Assembly: GCF_019880305.1 (NCBI RefSeq) | Contig: NZ_CP082301.1 | Span: 62,001-126,000 of the forward strand | DNA: 64,000 bases | Reading direction: 5' to 3' | From: Streptomyces decoyicus | GTDB lineage: Bacteria; Actinomycetota; Actinomycetes; Streptomycetales; Streptomycetaceae | Shown: one piece after another, positions 52,833-62,187 of the stretch | Numbering within the stretch: position 1 is the stretch's first letter | Layout: every line of letters begins with the position of its first letter | Notes under the pieces: model-generated | What the model was told of the DNA's origin: nothing | Seen by the model: the letters and a program-made list of their open reading frames with translations, nothing else | Databases searched by the model: none | Translations under genes and position numbers: made by a program

Positions 52833-54239
52833 TCAGCGGATGAAGTCGACCTCTGGGTAGTGGCGCGAGGGGCCGTCGAGCAGGTGGCTGTTCCGATGGC
52901 GCAGGTGCTTGTCGAAGAAGGCGGCGACGTAGGTGCGTTGGACCTCGATGGAGCGGTTGGGGTCGATCGTGCCGAGTGCCTGCTGCATTACTTCCGGGGT
53001 TATCCCGAATGCGCCCGGTGCCTGGGGGAACAGGACCTGGTTGTCGACGAAGGAGTTGTGACCGGAGCCGCGCAGCTTCAGATCGAGCCGCTCTCCGTGC
53101 AGGTTGTCCCAGAGCCGCTCCCAGCTCCCGTCGGTGTCGCGGTTGTGGTGCTCGGAGCTGAACAGCATGTAGGGGCGGTCGAGCGGCGTGTCGTCCGACG
53201 ATCCGAAGAGCTGGCCGTCCAGGTTCACGCCGGCGTCGATCCTGGAGTCCTTTTGCATGGCAGCGGCCACCGAGCCGCCGCCGAGGGAAGCGCCGAACAT
53301 CCCGACGCGTTTTGTGCTCGCGGCCCGCGCCAGCCCGTCGGGGAGTGGCTTCTGTTCCACATCCGGGTTGTGGCCGCGGGCGATCTCGGCCAGCTGGTCG
53401 ATGACGAAGTGGCTGTCCGCCGCCCGGACGTCGATCAGGTCGCGCGATTTGGTGCCTGGCTGCAGCATGCTCACCTCATGTTGCCCGCCGGGGAACACCA
53501 CGTCGCCGGTGTCGTGGGTGTGGTCGATGGTGACGACCAAGTAGCCGCGGCTGGCCAGGTCCTGAACCAGTGCCGTGCCCGTCGCACGGTTCCCACGCCC
53601 GCCGGGCGAGTACAGCAGCACCGGCAGCTTGCCGGCCTTGCGGACGACCGGGGCGCCGGTGTGTCCGGCAGTGGTGGGCAGGGTCACCCCGCCCGGCAGC
53701 ACCTGCTGGCTGACCGGGAGCTGCGCGGCGGGATAGCGGCTGGTGTGCGTGGCCGGATACCACAGCGAGACCATCAACTCGCGCTGCTGCCCGGGCACCC
53801 ACGGATCCGCGCGTTTCGCATCGCGCAGGTGGAGGTCGACCGTGCCGACGCCATAGCGCCCGGTCGGGGCGGGGAGAGTCAGCTGACCCGGGGCCGGCGC
53901 CGCGTCCAGGGCTGCGGCCCGGCCCGGGGCCGGCGCCGCGTCCAACGCCGCCGCCTTGCCCGGGACTTGCGCCGCATCCAACGCCGCCACCCTGCCCGGG
54001 GCTTGCGCCGCATCCAACACCGCCGCCTTGCCCGGCGCTTGCGCCGCATCCAACTCCGCCGCCTGGTCCGGGGCTTGCACTGGGTCATCCAAGGCAGCTG
54101 CCGCGGTCATGGGCGTACCAGTGCTCTTCCCGGCGGCGACAGCCGGCGCGACTCCGGCGCCCAAGATGACGGCCAGCGCCCCAGTGGTGCCGGCGACCCG
54201 GGCTCGTAACGGGCTGTGACGCCTTCGTGCATGTTTCAT
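52833..54239 (-). CDS. Secreted alpha/beta hydrolase (PAF-acetylhydrolase/cutinase-like) with repeat linker
   Basis: This is a 468-residue protein from the ATG at 54239. A twin-basic signal peptide (MKHARRRHSPLRARVAG..., cleavage after APAVAA near residue 36) indicates export. Residues 63-120 are five near-perfect copies of a 12-residue unit LDAAQAPGKAAA. The catalytic domain follows: VGTVDLHLRD, LMVSLWYPA, PVLLYSPGGRGNR (oxyanion), FGASLGGGSVAAAM (nucleophile Ser of GxSxG), NLDGQLF, and GSGHNSFVD (His). This resembles bacterial PAF-acetylhydrolase and polyester-hydrolase-type proteins. The repeat is probably a flexible spacer in the cell wall. Confidence 0.85.
   Translation of the reverse strand: MKHARRRHSPLRARVAGTTGALAVILGAGVAPAVAAGKSTGTPMTAAAALDDPVQAPDQAAELDAAQAPGKAAVLDAAQAPGRVAALDAAQVPGKAAALDAAPAPGRAAALDAAPAPGQLTLPAPTGRYGVGTVDLHLRDAKRADPWVPGQQRELMVSLWYPATHTSRYPAAQLPVSQQVLPGGVTLPTTAGHTGAPVVRKAGKLPVLLYSPGGRGNRATGTALVQDLASRGYLVVTIDHTHDTGDVVFPGGQHEVSMLQPGTKSRDLIDVRAADSHFVIDQLAEIARGHNPDVEQKPLPDGLARAASTKRVGMFGASLGGGSVAAAMQKDSRIDAGVNLDGQLFGSSDDTPLDRPYMLFSSEHHNRDTDGSWERLWDNLHGERLDLKLRGSGHNSFVDNQVLFPQAPGAFGITPEVMQQALGTIDPNRSIEVQRTYVAAFFDKHLRHRNSHLLDGPSRHYPEVDFIR
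53880..54053. repeat. 36-bp coding tandem repeat, about five copies
   Basis: The DNA encoding the LDAAxAPGxAAA units is a 36-bp head-to-tail repeat inside the hydrolase gene. Copies differ by a few bases, giving Gln/Pro and Lys/Arg changes. Copy number probably varies by slippage between strains. Confidence 0.8.
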
Positions 54240-54909
54240 GGGCAGTCCTTCTCCATGAGGGCGAACACCGCGTGGCCGGCGGTTGGTTGGCGCTCATCGT
54301 AATAGGTGATTTGCCATTGCCAAGCCAAGATCCCTTGTTTATGCGGAGAGTTCTTATTACCGCACAGTTGGTGATGTGACGTCGTCGGGACTTTCTGAAG
54401 TTGCGCGGCGCCGGTCTCGTGTCCTGCGCCGTCGCCGGCCGTACGGCACGCCTTTCCCGTGGATCCCTACGCACGTGGACCGACCTTCGACACGCGGAAT
54501 GTGCAGCGGAGTTGAGCATGCCGGGCGCCAATACGGGATACGTACGGGAGACCTGCCCTGGTGTGCGGATGCCAGTGGTCAGCGCCCTGCGTTCGGCATC
54601 CTCGTGACCAGTCATAGCGGCACGGAATGCGATGTCTGAGTGGGCATCAGGAACCGGCGATTAGCTCTGGAGGAACACCTCGACGGGGCGAGCGTGCCGG
54701 TATTCGGGCTCGCTGAGTTTCGACCGGGGCGTTGGCGAATTCGCCGCCACCGGGATGAGGCGGAGGTGCAGAAGTGGCCATTTCCTCGGTCGATTTGAGT
54801 GCAGAGGTTCCGTATGGTCCGTATGCAGGGAAGCGCCGCGAACGAACTTGTGATTATCGTGTGAACGCAGTTCGATACAGATCGAGTTGCCACCCGTTCA
54901 CCCCCCCCC
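54240..54909. other. Divergent intergenic region
   Basis: About 670 bases lie between the secreted hydrolase and the polyglutamate-type operon. The part at 54290-54370 is AT-rich for this genome and probably holds the hydrolase promoter. A run of nine C bases (54901-54909) directly precedes the first ATG of the operon. No gene is recognised. Confidence 0.4.
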
Positions 54910-57303
54910 ATGTGCCGAGAGGAGGCTGCCCTGCACCCGGTTGCCCAGGCGCCGCGTCGACACCGTGCGCGACGCCGCGCCGACATGCCGCTGCTCGGAG
55001 GTGTCCGCCCGCCGATCGCCGCCCTGCTCTGCGCGCTGCTGGCAGTTGCCGTCTTTCCCACACTCGGCGTCGGCGCCGTTCATGAGCAGGAGGTACCCCA
55101 GGCGGTACGCGACGCGGAACGCCGGATCGCCGAGGATGCCGCGGACTCGTTCAAAACGTCCGTCGACGTCAGGGCCAGGGCAGTGCGTCGTTCCGCCGCG
55201 TCGGTCAGGGCCCCCGCAAGCGGTACTCCGAAGGCGACGCTGCGGTCCCTCCTTCCTGCCGGTCCCCTGGTGCGGGGCGGCGTGCTGGTCGCCCCGCACA
55301 CTGGCAAGCCGCTCGCGGCCGGCGGTGAAACGCTGCCGCTGACCGGGGTGGACACGGCGGCCCTGGCACGGTCCCGTGCCGGCAACATCCCGCCCAGGCT
55401 GGTCACTTCGGGGCGCGCCGGACCGCGACTGTTGTTCTTCGCCCGGGTGGCTGTCCCTGCTCCGGACCGGAACCAGGCCGGCAACCAGGCCCAAGCACGG
55501 GACCTGGCGGGGGAGCAGGGCGAGGGCGAACGCGAATTCCTGCTGGTCGTCTCGGAAAAGGTCGCGGCCCTCGCGGTCCACGGAGACGGGCGCACCGCTC
55601 AACTGGTGGGCCGGGACGGAAAGGTGCTTGCCACCACCGCCGCCCCTGGCAAGCCCCTGACACTCGACGCCAAGGACCGCACCCTGCCCTCCGCTGCCGC
55701 GGACGCCGGTCTGCACACCGGTGACGCCTCCGGCAGCATGCTCGGCGACGGTCACGACGGGCTGCGCAGGGTCGCGGGTTGGGCATCGGTCGCCGCGATG
55801 GACGGCAAGGACGACGCCTTCGGGCCGGGACTGACGATTCTCACGCTCAGGGATGTGACTCCGGCGAAGGGCGGAGCCGACCACACAGGGTTCGCCATCG
55901 TGGCCGCGGGCGCGTTGGTGGTGATCGCCGTGCTGGTCGCTCTGGTGCTGTGGGTCACCGTGCAGCGTCCACTGCTGCGGCTGCACCTGTCCGCTGCCCG
56001 GCTGGCCAAGGGCGCCGGCGAAATGCCCGGAGTAGGCGCGGAGTTGGCGCGGCCGGTGGCAGCCGGTGCGTTCGGCGAGCCCGGCAGGGTCGGCCGGGCG
56101 CTGGAGTCGATACGCCGCCAACTGCTCGGCCAGACGGGGCCGGAGCCTGTGCGGCCGGGGCGGCGCCGCCCCGGTGTCCGGGCTCTGGTCCTCATCTGCA
56201 CACTCGTGATCGCCGCGTGGGGAGTGCCGCTGCTGTTCCTGCTCAATCGCGTACCGGCCGCCCAGGCCGTACCGGCAGCCGCCGTCGACGACCAGCAGGC
56301 ACGCACCGAAGCCACCGCTGACCGAGTGCGGCAGTCCCTCGGCCAGAGCCACGCCGACCTCGCGGCGACGGCATCAGCCATCGCCGGTGCGCCACGGGAG
56401 CGGGCGGCGCAGGTTCTGCGACGTGAACACGCCGACCATCCCACGTACCGATCGCTGTACATGCTGGACCACACCGGTGCCATCGTGCTGCGAGCGGGCA
56501 AGGAGCCGCTGCGCACCCTCGCCCGTCCCACCGGCGACGGAATCACCCAGGTCAATACGTCAGGCAAGATCCCCGCGATCGCCGCCTACGTCCAGATCCC
56601 GACGGCCAAGAACGCCAAGAACGCCGATAGAGGCGGGGACACCGCCTCGGCCGTAGTCGTCGCAGAGATCGGCGTTGACGCGCTGAACGACCTGGTTGCC
56701 CGGCCGGGGCTCGGCAGAGTGTGGCTGACCGACGAGCACCACAGAGTGCTCGCGGCAAGCGTCGGCTTTCAAGCCTTCCAATCGCTTCCCAGCCGCGCCC
56801 TCACCCGTCTGGCGGCCAGGACCGACGCGGCACCCGGCGGCGCGGGAAGCCCGGCATCGGCCGTCCTCCACGCGGGGACCGCGCCGGGCGCGGGCCCGTC
56901 GGTCGCGGCCGCCGCGCCACTGGCACAGACGGGGCCGGCCGCCGGCCTCGGCTGGCAGGTGGTCTCCGCCGAACCCGCCGCAGCGCTCAAACTGGCGGCA
57001 TATCAGGTCCAGTCACGCACCATGCTGGCCGGGCTGCTCGCCCTGGCCGCGGGGGGCGCCTGCCTGAGCTGGCTGCACATCGTGGTGGTCAGACCGCTGC
57101 GCACCCTCACCAGATGCGCGGAGCGGCTGGCCGACGGTGACCGCCGCACCGTGCTGTACCCGGTCCACCACGACGAGTGCGGTTCGGTCACTCGCAGTCT
57201 GGAACTGCTCCGGCAGGCGCTGGTGGAGCGGGACCGCGGCGGCGGGCGAGCTTACGTTGCCTCTGTCCCTGCCCCATCGTTCCAGCGCGGCAGCGCACCG
57301 TAG
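54910..57303 (+). CDS. HAMP-domain membrane protein with two sensor-like modules
   Basis: The product is up to 797 residues from the ATG at 54910. AGAGGAGG lies just after this codon, so a start at the in-frame CTG (54931) or ATG (54985) is possible. A membrane helix near residues 35-50, an outside region, a second helix (FAIVAAGALVVIAVLVALVL, near 335) and a HAMP-like segment form module one. Helices near 425 and 700 enclose an outside domain (YRSLYMLDHTGAIVLRAGKE) resembling a double-Cache domain, followed by RPLRTLTRCAERLADGDRRT, a HAMP domain. No kinase or cyclase domain follows. As first gene of the PgsBC operon it may sense or scaffold polymer export. Confidence 0.75.
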   Translation: MCREEAALHPVAQAPRRHRARRRADMPLLGGVRPPIAALLCALLAVAVFPTLGVGAVHEQEVPQAVRDAERRIAEDAADSFKTSVDVRARAVRRSAASVRAPASGTPKATLRSLLPAGPLVRGGVLVAPHTGKPLAAGGETLPLTGVDTAALARSRAGNIPPRLVTSGRAGPRLLFFARVAVPAPDRNQAGNQAQARDLAGEQGEGEREFLLVVSEKVAALAVHGDGRTAQLVGRDGKVLATTAAPGKPLTLDAKDRTLPSAAADAGLHTGDASGSMLGDGHDGLRRVAGWASVAAMDGKDDAFGPGLTILTLRDVTPAKGGADHTGFAIVAAGALVVIAVLVALVLWVTVQRPLLRLHLSAARLAKGAGEMPGVGAELARPVAAGAFGEPGRVGRALESIRRQLLGQTGPEPVRPGRRRPGVRALVLICTLVIAAWGVPLLFLLNRVPAAQAVPAAAVDDQQARTEATADRVRQSLGQSHADLAATASAIAGAPRERAAQVLRREHADHPTYRSLYMLDHTGAIVLRAGKEPLRTLARPTGDGITQVNTSGKIPAIAAYVQIPTAKNAKNADRGGDTASAVVVAEIGVDALNDLVARPGLGRVWLTDEHHRVLAASVGFQAFQSLPSRALTRLAARTDAAPGGAGSPASAVLHAGTAPGAGPSVAAAAPLAQTGPAAGLGWQVVSAEPAAALKLAAYQVQSRTMLAGLLALAAGGACLSWLHIVVVRPLRTLTRCAERLADGDRRTVLYPVHHDECGSVTRSLELLRQALVERDRGGGRAYVASVPAPSFQRGSAP

Positions 57304-57322
57304 CAGTGAAGGATCAACCGAC

Positions 57323-58660
57323 GTGCTTTTCCTCTATGTTGTCCTGCTGCTGAGCTGTGCCGTGCTGCTGGTCGCCGGCGTGCTGGAGCAGCGGCGCCAC
57401 TACGCCGCGCTGGCACAGATCCCCACGCGGGTGCTGGTCAACGGCATTCGCGGCAAGAGCTCGATCACCCGGCTGTGCGCGGGGGCGCTGCGGGGCGGTG
57501 GCCTGGTCACCGTCGCCAAGACCACCGGCACCGCTGCCCGGTTCATCCACCCGGATGCCACAGAGGAGCCGGTGTACCGGAAGTTCGGCATCGCGAACGT
57601 CGTCGAGCAGATCGGCATCGTCCGGCGCGCGGCGGCCTACCGGCCGGATGCTCTGGTGATCGAGTGCATGGCGGTGATGCCCGCACTTCAAGAGGTCAAC
57701 CAGGAGAAGCTGATCCGCTCCACCATCGGCGTGCTGTGCAACGTCCGCGAGGACCACCTCGCCGAAATGGGTCCGACGCTGGACGATGTGGCCCGTTCGC
57801 TGTCCCGGTCGATGCCGGTCGGCGGGGTCTGTGTCACCGCCGAGCAGGAGCGGCTGCACATCCTCAAGGAGGAAGCGGACAAGCGGAGGTGCCGCCTGAT
57901 CGCGGTCGATCCGGCATCGGTCACCGACGAGGAGCTGCGCGAGTTCAGCTGGTTCACCTTCAAGGAGAACGTCGCCATCGCGCTGGCAGTGGCCGAACTG
58001 CTCGGCGTGGAGCGGGCCACCGCCCTGCGCGGCATGTGGGACGCGCCACCGGACCCCGGCGTGCTCTCCGTCGAGCGCTACCGCACACCGGACGGCAAAC
58101 GGCTGCGCTTCGCCAATGTCTTCGCCGCCAACGACCCCGAGTCGACGTTGATGAACGTCCGTCAGCTGGAGGAGCTCGGTGCGATCCGCCGCCCGCTGAA
58201 CGTGGTCATCAACTGCCGCCCGGACCGGGTCGAACGCAATGGGCAGATGGGAGCGATCGTCCCCCACCTGGCCCCGGACACGGTCTTTCTCATCGGTCAT
58301 CCGACCAAGAGCGCACGCGACGGCATCCCGTCGGGCTGGTCGTCGGGGCGGGTGGTGGACCTGGGCGGCGACCGGCGCGACGCGCAGGAGCTGACCCGCG
58401 CCCTCCTCGCCGAACTGGCCCCGGATTCCTCGCTGGTGGCCGTCGGCAATATCCACGGTCAGGGCGAGCTGTTCCTGGAGCACCTCAGCAGGCTGCCCTC
58501 GGACGACGCCGACGAGCCACTTCCGGTCGCGCCCCCGCCCGAGCCGGAGCCGTACAGCTGGGTGGCGTCGCTGAACGACCCGACGTCCGGGCCGCATCTC
58601 CCGAGCCCCGCCGCTGCCCATACCGACGCGCTGTACCAGCCGACAAGGAACCCGCTGTGA
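57323..58660 (+). CDS. pgsB: Poly-gamma-glutamate synthase subunit PgsB/CapB
   Basis: This is a 445-residue protein from a GTG at 57323 with GAAGGA upstream, 19 bases after the HAMP gene. It has an N-terminal membrane helix (LFLYVVLLLSCAVLLVAGVL), the nucleotide loop VNGIRGKSSITRL, VAKTTGTAARFIHPDA, and VIECMAVMPALQEVNQEKLI. These are hallmark sequences of PgsB/CapB, the Mur-ligase-like enzyme that activates glutamate with ATP and adds it through gamma bonds. A Pro/Glu-rich C-terminal tail of about 50 residues is extra. Its stop overlaps the pgsC start. Confidence 0.93.
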   Translation: MLFLYVVLLLSCAVLLVAGVLEQRRHYAALAQIPTRVLVNGIRGKSSITRLCAGALRGGGLVTVAKTTGTAARFIHPDATEEPVYRKFGIANVVEQIGIVRRAAAYRPDALVIECMAVMPALQEVNQEKLIRSTIGVLCNVREDHLAEMGPTLDDVARSLSRSMPVGGVCVTAEQERLHILKEEADKRRCRLIAVDPASVTDEELREFSWFTFKENVAIALAVAELLGVERATALRGMWDAPPDPGVLSVERYRTPDGKRLRFANVFAANDPESTLMNVRQLEELGAIRRPLNVVINCRPDRVERNGQMGAIVPHLAPDTVFLIGHPTKSARDGIPSGWSSGRVVDLGGDRRDAQELTRALLAELAPDSSLVAVGNIHGQGELFLEHLSRLPSDDADEPLPVAPPPEPEPYSWVASLNDPTSGPHLPSPAAAHTDALYQPTRNPL

Positions 58661-59139
58661 TCCCCGTCAACGTCACTCCGCAGACCATCGCGCTGGGGAT
58701 AGCCCTCGGACTGGTCTTCTCACTGGTCTGCTATCTGACCACCAACCTCTCTCCCGGCGGCATGATCACCCCCGGCTGGCTCGCGCTGACCCTCGTCACC
58801 GATGTGGTCCGGGCCGCGATGGTGATCGGCGTCACGGCGCTCACCTTCGTCGCGACCAAGGTCCTTCAGCGTCATGCAATCCTTTACGGGAAGCGGCTCT
58901 TCGCCGCCGTGGTGCTGTCCGCAGTGCTGCTCCAGACCACGGTGCTGCTCGCGCTCCAGCACGAGTTCCCGCTCCTTTACACCACCCAGACACTGGGCTT
59001 CATCGTGCCCGGCCTCATCGCCTATCAGTTGGTCCGCCAACCGCTGGCCGCCACCGTGATCTCCACCACCGCGGTGACCCTCGGCACGTATGTGGTGCTC
59101 GTTGCCGGGCTGCTGCTGGGGGCACTGCCCATCGGCTGA
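58657..59139 (+). CDS. pgsC: Poly-gamma-glutamate synthase subunit PgsC/CapC
   Basis: This is a 160-residue protein from a GTG that overlaps the pgsB stop (GTGA). Four or five hydrophobic helices cover nearly the whole length, with the typical beginning IALGLVFSLVCYLTTNLSPG, GMITPGWLAL and LQTLGFIVPG-like TQTLGFIVPGLIAYQLVRQP. PgsC forms the membrane channel and works tightly with PgsB. The pair is sufficient to identify the operon as poly-gamma-glutamate or a related gamma-linked polymer. Confidence 0.93.
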   Translation: MIPVNVTPQTIALGIALGLVFSLVCYLTTNLSPGGMITPGWLALTLVTDVVRAAMVIGVTALTFVATKVLQRHAILYGKRLFAAVVLSAVLLQTTVLLALQHEFPLLYTTQTLGFIVPGLIAYQLVRQPLAATVISTTAVTLGTYVVLVAGLLLGALPIG

Positions 59140-59188
59140 ACGAGCCGCACGCATCCGCCGTACCCATCCGCGCCTAGAGGAGGTCACC

Positions 59189-60229
59189 ATGGGCACCAAC
59201 CCCACCCCGCCCAGCAGCCCCAGTCGCCGTCAGATCCTGGCCTGCGCCGCCGGTCTGGCCTCCGCAGGTGCGGTCACTGGATACGCATGGCACCGCTTCC
59301 GGAGCGGCGTACCGGGCGGTGGCTTCTCGGTCCCCGCCGGCGGCTACCGCTTCGAGCGCCGCGCCGCGCCTGCCCGTACGGTGGTTCGCGCCGCCGACGA
59401 CCGCGTGCTGGCCACCTTCACCGACGGTGCCCGCACCGCGCTGCTGACCGGCCCGACCCGTACCTGGAGCGAGCCGCGCACCACCGGCGCGGTGGTGCGC
59501 AGCGACGCCTGGGTACGGCTGATGGGCGGTGCATGGAGTCAGGACAAGGAGCGAACCCGCTGGTTCCGGGAGTGGTTCCCCAAGGCCCTGGCCGACCGCA
59601 GTCCGGACGTCCTCGCCGTGGCCTTCCAGTACGGCGACGGGGCGCACGATCTGCGCACCGCATCGGGTCTGCGCTACGCCGGCAAGGCTCACTTCGGGCC
59701 GCTCGTTCCCGGACAGTCGCCGACATCATTCGACTACCGCGATGAGAAGTCCGACTTCTACGACTACCTCGGCACTCCCTGGACCTTCCCGGACGGCATC
59801 CGCAAGCACCCGGAGAAGGAGCGTTACGGGGACGTGGACTGCTCCGGCTTCATGCGCCTGGTCTGGGGCTACCGCATGGGCTACCCCATGCACGCCACCA
59901 ACAGCCCGGGGGCCGGCCTGCCCCGCCGCGCCTACGCCATCGCCTCCCGGGCCCCCGGCGTGCTGCTGATCCCGAACACCGGCCGGCCACCCGCCGACAT
60001 CAGCCTGCTGCTCCCCGGCGACCTCGTCTTCTTCGCCATCGACATCGGCAGCCCGCGCGACATCGACCACGTCGGCATGTACCTGGGTCCGGACACGGAC
60101 GGGCGCCCGCGCTTCTACTCCAGCCGCTCGCGGGCCAACGGGCCCACCATGGGCGACCTGGCCGGCCGCGCGACGCTCGACGGCCATGGCTTCTACGCCC
60201 AAGGGTTCCGCACGGCCCGCCGCCTGTGA
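59189..60229 (+). CDS. Tat-exported NlpC/P60 family hydrolase
   Basis: This is a 346-residue protein from the ATG at 59189 with a strong AGAGGAGGTCACC upstream. The N terminus SRRQILACAAGLASAGAV is a twin-arginine signal. The C-terminal 150 residues form an NlpC/P60 domain: DVDCSGFMRLVWGYRMGYPM holds the catalytic Cys and IDHVGMYLGPD the catalytic His, with LLPGDLVFF between. Such enzymes cut gamma-D-glutamyl bonds. The known polyglutamate depolymerase PgdS of Bacillus belongs to the same family. In this operon it probably trims or releases the polymer. Confidence 0.87.
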   Translation: MGTNPTPPSSPSRRQILACAAGLASAGAVTGYAWHRFRSGVPGGGFSVPAGGYRFERRAAPARTVVRAADDRVLATFTDGARTALLTGPTRTWSEPRTTGAVVRSDAWVRLMGGAWSQDKERTRWFREWFPKALADRSPDVLAVAFQYGDGAHDLRTASGLRYAGKAHFGPLVPGQSPTSFDYRDEKSDFYDYLGTPWTFPDGIRKHPEKERYGDVDCSGFMRLVWGYRMGYPMHATNSPGAGLPRRAYAIASRAPGVLLIPNTGRPPADISLLLPGDLVFFAIDIGSPRDIDHVGMYLGPDTDGRPRFYSSRSRANGPTMGDLAGRATLDGHGFYAQGFRTARRL

Positions 60230-60270
60230 AGCCGACGCACCCAGCCCGCCGCCCCAGGAGAGACCCCGAC

Positions 60271-62187
60271 ATGGCCACCACCCCCCTCACCCGGGACGCC
60301 ACCGACCGGCACCGCCCCTCGCAGGGCATCGGACGCGCCCACGCCAAGCGCCGTCAGCGGACCGCCGTCAGCCAGGAGTGCTACGCCCTGCTGCTGATCC
60401 TGGCAGCCGCCGCGGTGCTCTACACCTGGGCCATCGACCGTGCCGCGGTGCACCCGTACTACACCGCGGCCGTGCGGTCGATGGCGGCGAACTGGCACGC
60501 CTTCGTCTTCGGCGGGCTCGACCCGAGCGGCTCGGTCACCCTGGACAAGATCCCCGGTGCACTGTGGCCGCAGGCCCTTTCCGTCAGGCTCCTCGGACCG
60601 TACAACTGGGCGGCGGTACTGCCGCAGGTGCTGGAGGGGGTACTCGCTGTCTGGGCGCTGCACCGGATCGTCCGTGCCTGGGCCGGCCCCTTGGCAGGGC
60701 TGCTCGCCGCGCTGGTACTCACCCTCACTCCGGTCACCGTCGCGCTCAACCGGCACAACATCCCCGACACCCTGCTCGTCCTGCTGCTGGTCCTCGCGGC
60801 AGGATCGCTGCAGCAGGCCGTCCGCACCGGGAGGCTGCTGCCGCTGCTCGTCTGCGGGACATGGGTGGGCCTGGCCTTCCAGGCCAAGATGCTCCAAGCG
60901 TGGCTCGTCCTGCCGGTCTTCGCCGCGGTGTACCAACTGGCAGCACCTGGTTCCCGATGGGACCGGGCCCGGCGACTGCTGCTCGCCGGGATCACCGCAC
61001 TCGCCGTCTCCTGCTCCTGGCTGCTGCTGGTATGGGTCACCCCCGCCGCGAACCGTCCCTACATCGACGGGACCAGCAACAACAACCCCTTCACCCTGGT
61101 CTTCGGCTACAACGGGCTGAGCCGCTTCGGCAACGACCCGCACGCGCTGGGCGCCGTCGCCGGCACCGCCGCCAGCCGCACCACCGGTAACACGGGTTGG
61201 ACCATGGTGGTCAACCAGAGCGTGGGCCCGCAGATCGCCTGGCTCCTGCCGCTCGCCGTACTGGTCTTGGCGCTGGGCGTGTGGTGGCGCGCCGGCCAGC
61301 CGCGCACCGACGGGCCGCGAACAGGGTTCCTGCTCTGGGGCGGCTGGCTGGCGGTTCACATCGTGGTCTTCAGCAACTCCAACGGCAACCACGGCTACTA
61401 CATGACCGTACTTGCCCCGGCCCTCGCCGCGCTGGCCGGTGGCGGAATCGCCCTCCTGTGGGCCGAGTACCGCGTCGGTGGCCGACGTCGGGCGGCGCTG
61501 CCCGTCGCTGTCGGGCTCACGGCACTGTGGGCCGCGGCAATTGACGGCCCGCACAGCGAATTCGCGCCCTGGCTGCTGCCGGTGGTGCTGATGCTCGGCC
61601 TGTGCGGGACCGTCGGCCTGTGGACCAGCGGACCACACACCACACGACGGGCGATGCACAGCGTCCTGGCAGCGTCCCTGACAGCCGTACTGCTCGCGCC
61701 GGCCGTCTGGGCCGCCTCCTGCCTGAACCCGCGCTACCCCGGCTCACCGATAGAGCCACTGGCCGGACCGGTCGGCCCCGGCTACCAAGATGCGCACCAG
61801 CACCGGGCCAAGGTCCGACGAAACCCTTTGAACGAACCGTCCGGGCGGGACAGCGCACTGCTGAACTACCTCTCCGCGCACCGTTCCGGGGAGAAGTACC
61901 TACTCGCCACCCAAGCCGCCTACGGCGCCTCGCCCCTGCTGCGCGCCACCCCCCAACCCCTACTGGTCATGGGCGGCTTTACCGGCCTGACCCCCTATCC
62001 GACCGCACCACGGCTCAGGGACCTGGTCTCCGCCCACCAACTGCGCTACGCCCTCCTCACCACGCGCCGCCCGTCGACACCGGCGTCGGTCTGGGTGAAG
62101 AGAAGCTGCACCCCCGTCTCCCCCAAGGCCTACGGTCAGCTCTCGGACGGAAGCTTCACCCTCTACGACTGCGCTGGAGGCAAATGA
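60271..62187 (+). CDS. GT39/ArnT-like membrane glycosyltransferase
   Basis: This is a 638-residue protein from the ATG at 60271 with CCAGGAGAG upstream. A GTG at 60226 overlapping the previous stop is an alternative start that would add 15 residues. It has about 11-12 membrane helices. After the first helix comes YTAAVRSMAANWHAFVFGGL and DPSGSVTLDKIPGALWPQAL; the first extracytoplasmic loop of this family carries the catalytic acid (Asp region). LALNRHNIPDTLL-like LNRHNIPDTLLVLLLVLA is also typical. These proteins transfer sugars from polyprenyl phosphates to proteins or envelope glycans. Here it may decorate the polymer or its anchor. Confidence 0.85.
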   Translation: MATTPLTRDATDRHRPSQGIGRAHAKRRQRTAVSQECYALLLILAAAAVLYTWAIDRAAVHPYYTAAVRSMAANWHAFVFGGLDPSGSVTLDKIPGALWPQALSVRLLGPYNWAAVLPQVLEGVLAVWALHRIVRAWAGPLAGLLAALVLTLTPVTVALNRHNIPDTLLVLLLVLAAGSLQQAVRTGRLLPLLVCGTWVGLAFQAKMLQAWLVLPVFAAVYQLAAPGSRWDRARRLLLAGITALAVSCSWLLLVWVTPAANRPYIDGTSNNNPFTLVFGYNGLSRFGNDPHALGAVAGTAASRTTGNTGWTMVVNQSVGPQIAWLLPLAVLVLALGVWWRAGQPRTDGPRTGFLLWGGWLAVHIVVFSNSNGNHGYYMTVLAPALAALAGGGIALLWAEYRVGGRRRAALPVAVGLTALWAAAIDGPHSEFAPWLLPVVLMLGLCGTVGLWTSGPHTTRRAMHSVLAASLTAVLLAPAVWAASCLNPRYPGSPIEPLAGPVGPGYQDAHQHRAKVRRNPLNEPSGRDSALLNYLSAHRSGEKYLLATQAAYGASPLLRATPQPLLVMGGFTGLTPYPTAPRLRDLVSAHQLRYALLTTRRPSTPASVWVKRSCTPVSPKAYGQLSDGSFTLYDCAGGK

